Notes: generated from the sequence alone by a model not told the origin. Positions 34,444 to 43,983 are shown, numbered from the stretch's first letter. The stretch: 64,000 nucleotides of DNA from Arthrobacter sp. GMC3 (GCF_002929305.1 NZ_PJIO01000018.1:1-64000), one strand, 5' to 3'. Numbers and translations: made by a program.

Positions 34444-35388
34444 CAAGGCTGAACCGAGCGGGCTGCGCAAGTAAAGCATGCTGTGCCCATAGCGGGTCTT
34501 GGTGACCAGGCCGACGTCCTTGAGGGCGCGGAGGTGTTGGTTCACCGCAGAGGTGCTCACACCGAAGCGGAAACCGAGTTCCGTCGATGAAGCCGGCGTT
34601 GCCAAAGCGGTGAGGAGGCTGGCCCTCGTCTGGCCCAACAGCTGGGCGACGGCGCGCGGGTTGACCACATGCTCCGTCTCCCACATCGCACCCTGGCCTC
34701 GGGCAGGGTACAAGATCAGCGGGGCCTCGCTCGGATCGACGGGAGCCGAGGCGCCCCTGGTAAACATGGTGGGGACCAACATGACACCGCGCCCGGCAAC
34801 CTCGACGGTTCGGTTCTCTGGGACACTTGCCAGGCTGATGTCCATTCGGGACCCTGCGAACGATACTGCCGGTGAAATGTCGTTGAGCATCTCGGCCATA
34901 CCGGCCTGAGCCACCACCCGCCCCCGATGCGTGATGTCTGCTTCGAGAATGGCGCGCATGCGCGGCCAATGCGGGGCGAAACAACAATTCCAGTACTCGC
35001 GAAGGGCCGTCACCATGCGGCGAATGGCCGCACGGGGTGAGCCAGTCACCGTCCTGGGCAGCAGCCCGTGGATGTTCTCCAGCTGCTCGATGAACAGAGC
35101 GGGGGAAAGAGCTGCCAGCGCCGTGAATTCATCTTCAACGCGCGTCAGCGGCGAGGTGGGCCGGGGATTCAGGAAATCCGGAGTCCACAACCGGTCGTTG
35201 ACGAGCCCTATCAGCAGTTCCATCTCGAGGCTCTCTCTGGCCTCCCGGGTGTGTGAGAGCCAGGGGAGTTGGAGCGGGTAGCGGCTTGGGTCCTTGACGG
35301 CACGTAGTGAGAGTCCCATTTCGCACAGCGGTGAGATCCCAAAGCGGATGCCGCTGAGGCCGTCATTACCGAGTTCGTAGTGCAACAT
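34420..35388 (-). CDS. ArsR-type winged-helix regulator with DUF5937-like N-terminal domain
   Basis: The 322-residue protein has a long N-terminal region (about 1-245) resembling DUF5937 of actinobacterial regulators, and a C-terminal winged helix (about 250-315) with LLTALATPASSTELGFRFGVSTSAVNQHLRALKDVGLV (helix-turn-helix split at about 265-290). It is divergent from an MFS exporter with only 55 bases between starts, so it probably controls that gene and itself. The 3' end overlaps the DUF2975 gene. Effector unknown. Confidence 0.83.
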   Translation of the reverse strand: MLHYELGNDGLSGIRFGISPLCEMGLSLRAVKDPSRYPLQLPWLSHTREARESLEMELLIGLVNDRLWTPDFLNPRPTSPLTRVEDEFTALAALSPALFIEQLENIHGLLPRTVTGSPRAAIRRMVTALREYWNCCFAPHWPRMRAILEADITHRGRVVAQAGMAEMLNDISPAVSFAGSRMDISLASVPENRTVEVAGRGVMLVPTMFTRGASAPVDPSEAPLILYPARGQGAMWETEHVVNPRAVAQLLGQTRASLLTALATPASSTELGFRFGVSTSAVNQHLRALKDVGLVTKTRYGHSMLYLRSPLGSALLGAGQHG

Positions 35389-35402
35389 GACGCCATACCC
35401 TA

Positions 35403-35415
35403 CATCAATTTAATG
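35403..35415. promoter_or_regulatory. imperfect palindrome between the regulator and MFS genes
   Basis: CATCAATTTAATG is a 13-base palindrome with one mismatched pair. It lies 15 bases from the regulator start and 28 from the MFS start, a plausible operator for the ArsR-type protein. Inferred only from symmetry and position. Confidence 0.3.
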
Positions 35416-35443
35416 CTCGCAGTAGCCGTGGGATAAATGTTTT

Positions 35444-36742
35444 GTGTCAATAACTTCCGCCTCGCCGCAACCATCCACTCCAACTAAACCCCAGCCGAAT
35501 TTCATGCGGCGCCTCCTTGGGGCAGTGTCCGATCCGGTGCTGCGCATTCTGGTGACGGCTACCCTGATCAGCCGTGTGGGGCGCGGCGTGTTCCTGACCG
35601 TCACTGTCCTGTACATAACTTTCGTCATAGGGCTTTCCACGGCGGAGACTGCGACGGTTCTGGGAATTTCTAGTGCCGTAGGCGTGGGCACCTCGTACTT
35701 GGGTGGCCGACTGGCCGACAAGTTCAGTGCACGACGACTGTTGTTCGCCTTGATGGCCGCGGAAGGTCTCACCCTGGGCTGTTACGCCTTCGCCAGCGAT
35801 TTCACGGGCATCCTGATCATCGCCTGTGTGGTTTCGGCTGTGGGAAGTGCATCGAACGCTACTCGCATGGCGATCGTGGCACGTGCCTTCGAGGGGCCAG
35901 CCAGGGTCAACGCACGGTCAATCCTGCGAACGGTAACGAACGTCGCGATCGCACTCGGTGCCGCCATTGCAGGAGTGGCTTTGCTGGCTGACAATGCCAC
36001 CGCCTACCGCATGGTGATGCTGGGGGCGGGAGCTGTCTACCTCTTGGGCGTCATTCCGGTGTGGAAGCTCCCCTCACGGGTCAATGCGCCAGCACCGGTA
36101 ACCACAGATGCGGCCAGCCCGGCACCCGAGGGGAGGCCTCAAGGGGGAAGCTCGCCTTTTTCGGATCGGCGCTATCTGCTTCTCACTGCGCTCGCAGCCA
36201 TCTTCGGAATGCAATTTGGTCTCGCCGAAGTCGGCGTTCCGCTGTGGATCTCGCACAACACCCTGGTGCCGAGAAGTCTTGTCTCTGTACTGCTGATCCT
36301 GAACACCGCCATCGTCATCGCCTTCCAGATTCCGCTCTCGCGCGGCACCGACGACCTGCGCAAGGCCAGCAAAGTGGTGACACTTGCCGGGGTGTTGATG
36401 GCGGTGGCGTCCATCTTGTACGCACTGGCCGACGGCGTATCGGTGGCACCAGCCATCCTGCTGTTGGTGGTGGCAGCGATAGCCCACGCCTTCGCCGAGG
36501 TCTGGTCGCAGGCGGGAACGTGGGGCCTCTCCTTTGAACTGGCCAACGCGTCGAACGCCGGCGCCTATCAGGGAGTTTTCGCCATGGGTGCTGGCCTGGG
36601 CTCCATGTGCGCGCCGTTCGTCGTGGCGGGGACGGCCCTGAAATATGGGCTGCCCGGCTGGATTGCACTTGCCGTGATATTCCTGGCGTCGGCCCTAGGT
36701 CTCGCGGCTATCGCCAGGCGAGCCGCCCGCCCTGCCGTCTAA
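35444..36742 (+). CDS. MFS transporter, probable exporter
   Basis: The 432-residue protein has about 12 membrane segments and the MFS motif as GGRLADKFSARRLL near 87-100. A flexible, Pro/Ala-rich central loop (about 205-230) separates the halves. The pairing with a divergent ArsR-type regulator is typical of drug or metabolite exporters, but the substrate is unknown. It starts with GTG 35444; no strong ribosome-binding site is visible. Its stop overlaps the displaced LCP tail on the other strand. Confidence 0.83.
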   Translation: MSITSASPQPSTPTKPQPNFMRRLLGAVSDPVLRILVTATLISRVGRGVFLTVTVLYITFVIGLSTAETATVLGISSAVGVGTSYLGGRLADKFSARRLLFALMAAEGLTLGCYAFASDFTGILIIACVVSAVGSASNATRMAIVARAFEGPARVNARSILRTVTNVAIALGAAIAGVALLADNATAYRMVMLGAGAVYLLGVIPVWKLPSRVNAPAPVTTDAASPAPEGRPQGGSSPFSDRRYLLLTALAAIFGMQFGLAEVGVPLWISHNTLVPRSLVSVLLILNTAIVIAFQIPLSRGTDDLRKASKVVTLAGVLMAVASILYALADGVSVAPAILLLVVAAIAHAFAEVWSQAGTWGLSFELANASNAGAYQGVFAMGAGLGSMCAPFVVAGTALKYGLPGWIALAVIFLASALGLAAIARRAARPAV

Positions 36743-36891
36743 TTTCCCGAGGATTTTTGGCAGGTCTGCTGGTTCGCGTTCTGTCCCTTGAGCGGCTGGG
36801 CAACCGCGGCGTCGTCAGTTGGCGGTGTGGTCGCCGCTGGGGTGGAGGCGTCCGGTGAGGATGGCGCTGCCGGCTGGGCGTCATTGTGAAC
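36739..36891 (-). pseudogene. displaced C-terminal tail of the LCP protein, in another frame
   Basis: On the minus strand, in the +1 frame relative to the LCP gene, codons from 36891 to a TAG at 36739 encode 50 residues beginning VHNDAQPAAPSSPDASTPAA and ending QQTCQKSSGN. This Pro/Thr/Ala-rich composition is what LCP proteins of Micrococcaceae carry after the catalytic domain. The LCP reading frame stops at 36881, inside this segment. The stretch that normally joins domain and tail seems missing, so a deletion with frameshift is likely. A sequencing error alone would not explain the missing stretch. Confidence 0.55.
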
Positions 36892-37837
36892 GGATGTTGA
36901 GTCGGCTTGCCAACTGGAGCAGCGCTGGGATGTTGGCCAAGGATTTGTCCAGGGTCACGTTCTTGGTGAGTGTGTCCGCGATGGAGTAGAGCTTGGGGAT
37001 GTTTGTCAGGGTGTCTTCGCTCTTGATCTTGCGCACCAGCGAGGAGAGGAACCCCTGCTGGGCGGTGATACGGGCGAGGTCGCTTGCATCCCCGAAGGAG
37101 CCCCGGGTTCTCAGGAAAGCCAAGGCGCTCTCACCCTGAACCGTGCTGGTCCCCGCCGGCAGGTTCAATTGTGACTTGGGATCATTGATCGGCTGATCGA
37201 CACACACTTCAACGCCGCCAACGGTGTTGCTGAGGTCAATGACGGCATTGAAGTCGGCAACCATGAAATGCCCAAACGAGATGCCGGCCAGATCACCCAG
37301 AGTTTTGCGCAGGCACGATGGGCCACCCATTTTCAGGGCTGCGTTTAGTATCTGCGCGTCCGCGGCCGGCCAGGGGTCGCCTCCGGAGGCATCCACGCAC
37401 CCAGGGAACGGGGCAATCGTGTCTCTTGGGATACTGACCACGGTTACCCGCTGGCGATCGCCGGAGAGATGAACGGCCATCATGACGTCCGCCTGTCCCT
37501 CACCGCTGGAGTCGGTCTCACTGCCAAAACGGCTATCCGCCCCTGAGCGCGTGTCCGTCCCCACCACCAAAATATCGACCGGGCTATAGTCGTCCACCGG
37601 CGGCGCAGAAGCGTAGGTTTCGCCCGGCTGGTAGAGGTCCGCGGATTGAATATTGTTGGACAGCTTGAAGTATCCGGCCACCCCGACACCCACGGCGAGA
37701 ACCACGACCAAAGTCAAGGCGATCCCGGCCTTGGCCCACATCGAGAGCTTCCTTCGCGGGGCCAGGTGCCTCCCGGTAGCTACCTGGCCGTCGCTTCGCT
37801 GACTGTGTGGCTCGATTCCGGCCCGATTTTTCCCCAT
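36881..37837 (-). CDS. LCP (LytR-CpsA-Psr) family protein, C-terminally truncated
   Basis: LCP enzymes attach polymers such as teichoic acids or arabinogalactan to peptidoglycan at the outer membrane face. The 318-residue protein has a cytoplasmic N-terminus, a membrane segment (about 36-56) and an LCP domain with TDTR (94-97), PRDT (137-140), FNAVIDLSNTVGGVEVC and LRTRGSFGDASDLARITAQQ. The catalytic domain seems complete, but the frame ends in NIRSQ where related proteins continue; the expected tail lies in another frame to 36739. It is 33 bases downstream of parC and may be transcribed with it. Confidence 0.85.
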   Translation of the reverse strand: MGKNRAGIEPHSQRSDGQVATGRHLAPRRKLSMWAKAGIALTLVVVLAVGVGVAGYFKLSNNIQSADLYQPGETYASAPPVDDYSPVDILVVGTDTRSGADSRFGSETDSSGEGQADVMMAVHLSGDRQRVTVVSIPRDTIAPFPGCVDASGGDPWPAADAQILNAALKMGGPSCLRKTLGDLAGISFGHFMVADFNAVIDLSNTVGGVEVCVDQPINDPKSQLNLPAGTSTVQGESALAFLRTRGSFGDASDLARITAQQGFLSSLVRKIKSEDTLTNIPKLYSIADTLTKNVTLDKSLANIPALLQLASRLNIRSQ

Positions 37838-37870
37838 GGGGCCCGAGTCTACTGGGCAACCAGCGCCGGA

Positions 37871-40477
37871 CTACTCCGTGGGCAGCTCAAACGCCTCCTG
37901 TGTGACCTCCGGAATGGGCGTGGGATCGCTGGCCGGTGCTGGCGGCGTGGTGGGTGCAGCGGGGACGGTGACAGCCGCCTCGCTAGCCGAGCCGCCAATA
38001 CTGGGACCTACCAGGTCGATTCCGGCGGACAGGGCCACGCCGGAGCCGTCGCGGTGGCCGTGTTCCACGGGCAATGCCCGAACAACACCGGCCGATGTTG
38101 AGGCCTTCGCGGGGCCGTGCCCGGCCCAGGAAACCTGTAGCTTGTCCTCACCCTTGAGGAACCTGTGTGCACGTACGCCTCCGGTTGCGCGGCCCTTGGC
38201 CGGATACTCGGAGAACGCGGTGACCTTGGCACTGCCCGACGTCGTGCCGGGCAGGGCGTCCTGCCCCACGGACACGGTGACCACTACGGCGTCGGGATCT
38301 CCGGTGGCGACCACCCCGAAGCTGAGGACTTCATCCCCGGCGCCCAGCTTGATACCGGCCATACCGCCGGCCGTACGGCCCTGCGGGCGAACACTCGCGG
38401 CACTGTACCGCAGCAATTGGGCGCGCTGGGTGATGAACACTAGGTCGTCGTCGTCCGTGGAGACGGCGGCACCCACCACGAAGTCCTTGGGCTTGAGCGC
38501 AATGTACTCCCACTCGTCCCGATTCAGCGGGTAGTCGGGGGTGACCCGCTTGACCACGCCCGAGGCAGTGCCCACGGCGAAGATCGCGTTCAGCGGGACA
38601 AAGCCCACCAGCGTTTCACCCTTGGTCAAGGTGATGAATTCCTTGGCCGCAACACCGCCGGCCAGGTTAGGCAAGGCAGCGGTGGGTGGCAGCACAGGCA
38701 TGTCCACCACCTGCAGGCGGATCATCCGGCCCAGCGAGGTCACGGCGCCGATCTCGGACCGGGCACTGGACTTCAGGATGGAGGCGAACACGTCATGCTT
38801 GGTTCGCCCGCCGCCGTCCACCAAAGGATCGGCCGTGCTGGTGCGTGCGATCTGGCCGGTGGCGCTGAGCAGCACCCAGCAGGGATCGTCGGCAATTTCA
38901 AGGGCCAGCGGGGCAGCCTTCCCTGCCGGGCCTGCCGCCGCGAGTGCCTTGGCTACCGACGGCGCCATGGCCTCGGATTCCAGCAGCACTGTTCGGCGCG
39001 GGGTGGCGTACTTGGCCGCCACCTCACCCATTTCATCTGAGACCAGCTTGTGCAGTAGTTCCTTGGACGCCAGGATGGCCTCCAAAGCCTCGATTTCACG
39101 GCGCAGATCGTCACGTTCGGACTCCAGCTCCACCATGGAGAAACGGGTGAGCCGGCGCAGCTGCAGGTCCAGGATGTAGTTGGCCTGGATCTCGGAGAGG
39201 TCATAGATGGCCATGAGGCGTTCGCGGGCGGCCGCCACCTCATCGGATGTGCGGATGATCTGGATGACCTCGTCAATATCCACGATGGCCAACAGCATGC
39301 CCTCCACAATGTGCAGGCGGTCCTTCTTCTTGCCCAGCCGGAACGCGGTGCGTCTCCGGACCACGTCGATGCGGTGGGTGACAAACACCTGCAACAGCGG
39401 CAGCAGGCCCAGCGTCTGCGGCTGACCGTCCACGAGGCAGACGTTGTTAATGCCGAAGGAGTCCTCCATGGGCGTGTAACGGTACAGCTGTGCCATCACC
39501 GCTGCCGGGTTGAAGCCGTTCTTGATCTCAATCACCAGGCGCAGCCCGTGCTTGCGGTCCGTGAGGTCCACCAGATCGGCGATGCCCACCAGCTTCTTGG
39601 CGTTGATGGCGTCCTTGATCTTCTCGATCAGCTTTTCCGGCCCCAGCAGGTACGGCAGCTCGGTGACCACCAGTCCCACCCGGCGCGGGGAGAGCTGTTC
39701 GACGGCGACCTTGGCCCGCGTCTTGAAGGAACCCCTGCCCGTGGCGTAGGCGTCTCGGATGCCTGCCAGGCCCACGATCCGCCCTCCCGAGGGAAGATCC
39801 GGGCCGGGCACGTACGCCATGATGTCCTCGAGCGTTGCCTCGGGGTTGACGATCAGGTGTTGGGCGGCGGCGATGACCTCGCCCAGGTTGTGCGGGGCCA
39901 TGTTGGTGGCCATGCCCACGGCGATGCCGCTGGCGCCGTTGACCAATAGGTTCGGGTAGGCGGCCGGCAGCACGGAGGGCTGCATCATCTCGTTGTCGTA
40001 GCTGGGGACAAAGTCCACCACGTCTTCGCCCAGGTTTCCCGTCAATTCCAGGGCGGGCGCCGCAAGCCGGGCCTCCGTGTAGCGGGGGGCGGCCGGACCG
40101 TCGTCGAGCGAGCCAAAGTTCCCGTGCCCATCAATGAGCGGCAGGCGCAGGGAAAAGTCCTGCGCCATGCGCACCATGGTGTCGTAGATGGCCGTGTCAC
40201 CGTGGGGGTGCAACTTGCCCATGACCTCGCCCACCACGCGCGCACTCTTGACGTGTCCCTTGTCCGGGCGCAGGCCCATCTCGCTCATCATGTACAGGAT
40301 GCGGCGCTGCACCGGCTTGAGCCCGTCCCTGGCATCGGGGAGGGCCCGGGAGTAAATCACCGAGTAGGCGTACTCCAGGAAGGAGCCTTCCATCTCACTG
40401 GAAACATCAATGTCAACAATGTTCTCGGTGAAGTCCTCATCGGGGGTGCCTTCAGCGGGGCGTTGGCGCTTGGCCAT
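37871..40477 (-). CDS. parC: DNA topoisomerase IV (type IIA) subunit A
   Basis: The DNA-cutting subunit that pairs with the subunit B at 22043-24154. In 868 residues it has the winged-helix/tower core with the catalytic tyrosine Tyr133 (AAPRYTEARL), the quinolone-site HPHGDTAIYDT (Thr95 and Asp99 at the E. coli GyrA 83 and 87 positions), and a beta-pinwheel C-terminal domain. That domain has only a degenerate GyrA box (PQGRTAGGMAGIK near 690), which supports topoisomerase IV over gyrase. It is 93 bases from the divergent acetyltransferase gene and 33 bases before the LCP gene. Confidence 0.88.
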   Translation of the reverse strand: MAKRQRPAEGTPDEDFTENIVDIDVSSEMEGSFLEYAYSVIYSRALPDARDGLKPVQRRILYMMSEMGLRPDKGHVKSARVVGEVMGKLHPHGDTAIYDTMVRMAQDFSLRLPLIDGHGNFGSLDDGPAAPRYTEARLAAPALELTGNLGEDVVDFVPSYDNEMMQPSVLPAAYPNLLVNGASGIAVGMATNMAPHNLGEVIAAAQHLIVNPEATLEDIMAYVPGPDLPSGGRIVGLAGIRDAYATGRGSFKTRAKVAVEQLSPRRVGLVVTELPYLLGPEKLIEKIKDAINAKKLVGIADLVDLTDRKHGLRLVIEIKNGFNPAAVMAQLYRYTPMEDSFGINNVCLVDGQPQTLGLLPLLQVFVTHRIDVVRRRTAFRLGKKKDRLHIVEGMLLAIVDIDEVIQIIRTSDEVAAARERLMAIYDLSEIQANYILDLQLRRLTRFSMVELESERDDLRREIEALEAILASKELLHKLVSDEMGEVAAKYATPRRTVLLESEAMAPSVAKALAAAGPAGKAAPLALEIADDPCWVLLSATGQIARTSTADPLVDGGGRTKHDVFASILKSSARSEIGAVTSLGRMIRLQVVDMPVLPPTAALPNLAGGVAAKEFITLTKGETLVGFVPLNAIFAVGTASGVVKRVTPDYPLNRDEWEYIALKPKDFVVGAAVSTDDDDLVFITQRAQLLRYSAASVRPQGRTAGGMAGIKLGAGDEVLSFGVVATGDPDAVVVTVSVGQDALPGTTSGSAKVTAFSEYPAKGRATGGVRAHRFLKGEDKLQVSWAGHGPAKASTSAGVVRALPVEHGHRDGSGVALSAGIDLVGPSIGGSASEAAVTVPAAPTTPPAPASDPTPIPEVTQEAFELPTE

Positions 40478-40494
40478 GATGGCTTGGGTCCTTA

Positions 40495-40517
40495 TCTACT
40501 GCGGGATCTACTGCGGG
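40495..40517. repeat. tandem direct repeat TCTACTGCGGG in the parC-pat intergenic region
   Basis: Two exact 11-base copies (40495-40505 and 40507-40517) are separated by one base, a 12-base period. It is close to the parC start on the minus strand. The remaining bases hold a TACAGT hexamer (40559-40564) six bases before the acetyltransferase ATG, suggesting a leaderless transcript for that gene. Confidence 0.5.
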
Positions 40518-40570
40518 TGTTGCGGGCGGTCCTCAGCGCCACAAAGGCAACATGTCGGTACAGTGATTCT

Positions 40571-43246
40571 ATGGTGAAGCCAGAGCTCGCGCCCGAATAT
40601 CCGGCGCATTGGGAAGCGGACGTCGTTTTGCGAGACGGTGGGACTGCCCACCTGCGCCCCATGAAAGCCTCCGATGCCGACGCCGTCCAGACGTTCCACA
40701 TGGCGCAATCCAAGAGCTCCATCTACCTGCGCTTCTTCACCTACAAGTCTAAATTGACGCCCAAGGAGCTGCGCCGCTTCACCGAACTGGACTACAAGGA
40801 CCGTGTGGCCTTTGTCATCACCCACGGTGCGGAAATCATTGGGATCGGCCGCTACGACCGGCTGGAGAACCCCACCGAAGCGGAAGTAGCCTTCAACGTC
40901 TCCGACGCCCACCAGGGCCGCGGCGTGGGCTCGATCCTGCTAGAACACCTGGCGGTGGCCGCACGCGAGAACGGGATCGACCGTTTCACCGCGGATATCC
41001 TGCCCGAAAACCGGAAGATGATGCAGGTCTTCTCCGAGGCCGGCTATGAGGTCCACCGGCACTTCGACGACGGCGTGGTGGCACTCGCCTTCGACATCGA
41101 CCCCACCGAAAAATCACGCGCCGTCATGGAATCCCGTGAACACCGGGCCGAGGCACGCAGCGTGGCCGGGCTGGTAGCACCGGCCTCCGTGGCCGTCATC
41201 GGAGCCAGCCGGGCGTGGGGGAGCATCGGCCAGCAACTCCTAGAACACGTGGTGGAGGGCAAATTCGCCGGCGCCATCTACGCCGTCAACCAGGAAGCCC
41301 TGGAAGTCTCCGGAATGATGCCCTACGGCAGCATCGCCGACGTTCCCGGCCCCGTCGACCTGGCCGTCATCGCCGTCCCCTACGACCAAGTGCCCACTGT
41401 TGTTGAGCAGTGCGGCGCAGCAGGGGTGAAGGGCATAGTGATCGCCACCGACGGTTTCGCCGACGACGGCGCTCGCGGACTGGCCCGTCAGCGCGCCCTG
41501 GTGCGCCAAGCCCGGGCCAACGGGATGAGGGTGGTGGGTCCGGCGTCGTTGGGCCTGGCCAACACCGACCCCGCCGTTTCACTGAACGCCTCCATGGCCC
41601 CGGGGCTGCCGTTGCGGGGCGGGCTGGGGATCTTCAGCCAGTCTGCAGCACTGGGCGTGACCCTCTACGCATCCTTGAGTCGACGCGACATCGGCCTGTC
41701 CTCGGTACTTTCCGCCGGTAACCGGGCCGACGTCTCCGGTAATGACTTGATGCAGTTCTGGGAGGATGACCCGAACACCACGGCGTGCGCACTTTACCTG
41801 GAGTCCATTGGCAACCCGCGCAAGTTCTCCCGCATTTCCCGGCGCCTGGCCCGCAGCAAACCAGTGATCGTGGCGAAGTCGGACACCATGGGCCTGCGCC
41901 TGCCTCCGGGCCATGCCGTGCGCACCACCCAGGCCCCGGCGGGCGCCCTGGACGCCATGCTGCGCCAATCGGGCGTCATCAGGGTCAACACCATCGAGGA
42001 ACTGGCCGACGTCGCCCAGATCGTGGTGGGCGCCCCGCTGCCCCAGGGCAGTGGGCTCGCCATTTTCAGCAACTCCCTGGCCCTGGGAAGCGTGGTGGCC
42101 GACGACGCCGAACAGCACGGGCTCGCCGTGGCAGCCATGGAGGCCAACCTGGTTCTGGACATCGGCCAGTCAAGGGCACTGCCGCTGCTGGCGCGGAAAC
42201 TGGGGGAGACCCTGGGGCGGGCCGACGTCGACTCCGCGATCGTCACGCTTCTGCCGGTTCCCGGGCTGACTATTGAAACCATCGCAGGCACGCTCAAGCA
42301 GTGCGCCGATGATGCCGGTAAACCCGTCGTTGCGGTCTTCGCCGGAATTGTCGATGTCAACATTAACGTCAATCGACAGTTGGGCGGTGGACTCCCGTCC
42401 TATTCCAGCCCGGGGTCGGCTGTCGCGGCGCTGGCTTCCGTGACCCGGTACGCGCACTGGTTGACGCTGGAGAAGCCAAGCTTTGACCGCCCGGCGGGGG
42501 TTGACACGGCGGCGGCCTCGCAGCTGCTGGAGAACCTGCTGGAGGGTGTCACCGGCGATGGCCTGCTCACCCCGGACCCCGCAGATACCCGGGCCCTGTT
42601 GGGCCACTACGGTATTGACGTTCTTGAGTCCGTGCCGTTCGCCACCACCGAGCAGGCAGTGGCAGCCGCGGAACGGCTGGGCTGGCCCGTGGCCATCAAG
42701 ACCTTGGATGCCACTCTGCGTCATCGCCTGGACCTGGGTGGGGTGCGGATCAACATTGAGAACGCCGCATCGCTGCGCCGCAACATCAGCCAGATGCGCA
42801 AGCTGCTGGAGCCGTACGGGCTCTGTGAGCTGGAAGTCCAGTCCATGGCCCAGGTGGGGCAGTCCTGCACCCTGCGAGCCATTGAGGACCCGCTGCTGGG
42901 CCCTGTGGTGTCCTTTGGCCTCTCCGGTGACGCGGTGACCTTGCTTGATGACTGGGCACACCGCGTGCCACCACTGTCGGTGGGTGACGTCAAGGAACTT
43001 ATCAGGTCTCCGCGTGCGGCCGTGAAGCTTTTCGGCTACCAGGGCCTGCCAGCCGGGAATGTGGCGGCGCTGGAGGATCTGGTGGCCCGCGTGGCGCTCC
43101 TCAAGGATGAACACCCGGAAATTGCGTGGCTAGAATTCAACCCGATTTTGGTGGGCCCGCAGCAGGTGACCGTGCTGGCGGTGACCTTGCGGATCGGCAA
43201 TGCGGCCCAGCGGACGGACAGCGCCCGGCGGGCCATGATTTCCTGA
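40571..43246 (+). CDS. GNAT-acyl-CoA synthetase (NDP-forming) fusion, protein lysine acetyltransferase Pat-like
   Basis: Pat/PatZ-type enzymes acetylate lysines, notably in acetyl-CoA synthetase, to control acetate metabolism. The 891-residue protein has an N-terminal GNAT domain (about 15-175, acetyl-CoA motif QGRGVGSILLEHL), then CoA-binding and ligase domains of ADP-forming acyl-CoA synthetases (about 195-650: VIGASRAWGSIGQQ) and a C-terminal ATP-grasp domain (about 670-890). The GNAT-first order is typical of actinobacteria. E. coli PatZ has the reverse order. In such enzymes the synthetase part is usually inactive and senses ligands. Leaderless start at ATG 40571 is likely. Confidence 0.88.
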   Translation: MVKPELAPEYPAHWEADVVLRDGGTAHLRPMKASDADAVQTFHMAQSKSSIYLRFFTYKSKLTPKELRRFTELDYKDRVAFVITHGAEIIGIGRYDRLENPTEAEVAFNVSDAHQGRGVGSILLEHLAVAARENGIDRFTADILPENRKMMQVFSEAGYEVHRHFDDGVVALAFDIDPTEKSRAVMESREHRAEARSVAGLVAPASVAVIGASRAWGSIGQQLLEHVVEGKFAGAIYAVNQEALEVSGMMPYGSIADVPGPVDLAVIAVPYDQVPTVVEQCGAAGVKGIVIATDGFADDGARGLARQRALVRQARANGMRVVGPASLGLANTDPAVSLNASMAPGLPLRGGLGIFSQSAALGVTLYASLSRRDIGLSSVLSAGNRADVSGNDLMQFWEDDPNTTACALYLESIGNPRKFSRISRRLARSKPVIVAKSDTMGLRLPPGHAVRTTQAPAGALDAMLRQSGVIRVNTIEELADVAQIVVGAPLPQGSGLAIFSNSLALGSVVADDAEQHGLAVAAMEANLVLDIGQSRALPLLARKLGETLGRADVDSAIVTLLPVPGLTIETIAGTLKQCADDAGKPVVAVFAGIVDVNINVNRQLGGGLPSYSSPGSAVAALASVTRYAHWLTLEKPSFDRPAGVDTAAASQLLENLLEGVTGDGLLTPDPADTRALLGHYGIDVLESVPFATTEQAVAAAERLGWPVAIKTLDATLRHRLDLGGVRINIENAASLRRNISQMRKLLEPYGLCELEVQSMAQVGQSCTLRAIEDPLLGPVVSFGLSGDAVTLLDDWAHRVPPLSVGDVKELIRSPRAAVKLFGYQGLPAGNVAALEDLVARVALLKDEHPEIAWLEFNPILVGPQQVTVLAVTLRIGNAAQRTDSARRAMIS

Positions 43247-43296
43247 CCGTGTCCCCCCGGTTCGCAACGCACGGACCAAAGTGCGAAAATGGGGAC

Positions 43297-43977
43297 ATGA
43301 ACAGCTTCGGAACCGGTGCCCCGGCCACTACCAAGGGACGCAGCCTGGAAGCTGCCTTGCAGCGATCAGGTTTTTACCCTCGACTCGTGGCGGATGTGGT
43401 CAATGACGCACTTGATGGACAGGATCCGCTGGCCCACCTGGTACACCTGGAAACCCACTTTGACAGGACCGAGGTGCACCGGCATATTACGGTGCTTGTC
43501 CTGACGGAGGAGATGCTGGTCATCACCCATGTTGACGACCAGCAACTGGACGACGCCGGCGAGCAGGTCGTGGCGCAGGTATCCACAGAATCCGTGCCCG
43601 TGGGGCAAATCCGCTCGGTGGTGCTCAGCTACACGTACGCCCAGCCGCAAAACTACAAGCCCTCCGATCCTGCCCGTGAACTCACGGTCTCCATCGCCTG
43701 GTCCGGCGGACAGCGCCTGGAGATGGGCCCGGCGTCGTGCGGGGATCCACAGTGCGACGCCGACCACGGCTACTCCGGGACCATCGCCCAGGAAGATCTT
43801 GCCTTGCGCATCAGCGCCGAGGCCGAAGGTCTGCAGGCGGTGGCCGACGCCAAGGCGTTTGCCCGGGCACTGCGCGCTGTCAACACCGGCACCATCGCAC
43901 CAAGCCACCCCTCCGCTGCCGGACCAAGATTCCCCGCCCTGGGGCAGCGCTTCGGCCGTTCCCACGACCGGCGCTAG
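43297..43977 (+). CDS. DUF5998 family protein
   Basis: A 226-residue soluble protein of an actinobacterial family of unknown function. Features are an N-terminal helix (SLEAALQRSGFYPRLVADVV), a beta-rich middle with LVLTEEMLVITHVDD resembling a PH-like strand pattern, and a CGDPQCDADHGYSG segment with two cysteines and a histidine (about 147-156) that might bind metal. I start at ATG 43297, near GGGGA. It is followed after six bases by the phosphodiesterase gene, a linkage common in actinobacteria, so the two probably act together. Confidence 0.8.
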   Translation: MNSFGTGAPATTKGRSLEAALQRSGFYPRLVADVVNDALDGQDPLAHLVHLETHFDRTEVHRHITVLVLTEEMLVITHVDDQQLDDAGEQVVAQVSTESVPVGQIRSVVLSYTYAQPQNYKPSDPARELTVSIAWSGGQRLEMGPASCGDPQCDADHGYSGTIAQEDLALRISAEAEGLQAVADAKAFARALRAVNTGTIAPSHPSAAGPRFPALGQRFGRSHDRR

Positions 43978-43983
43978 GAACCC

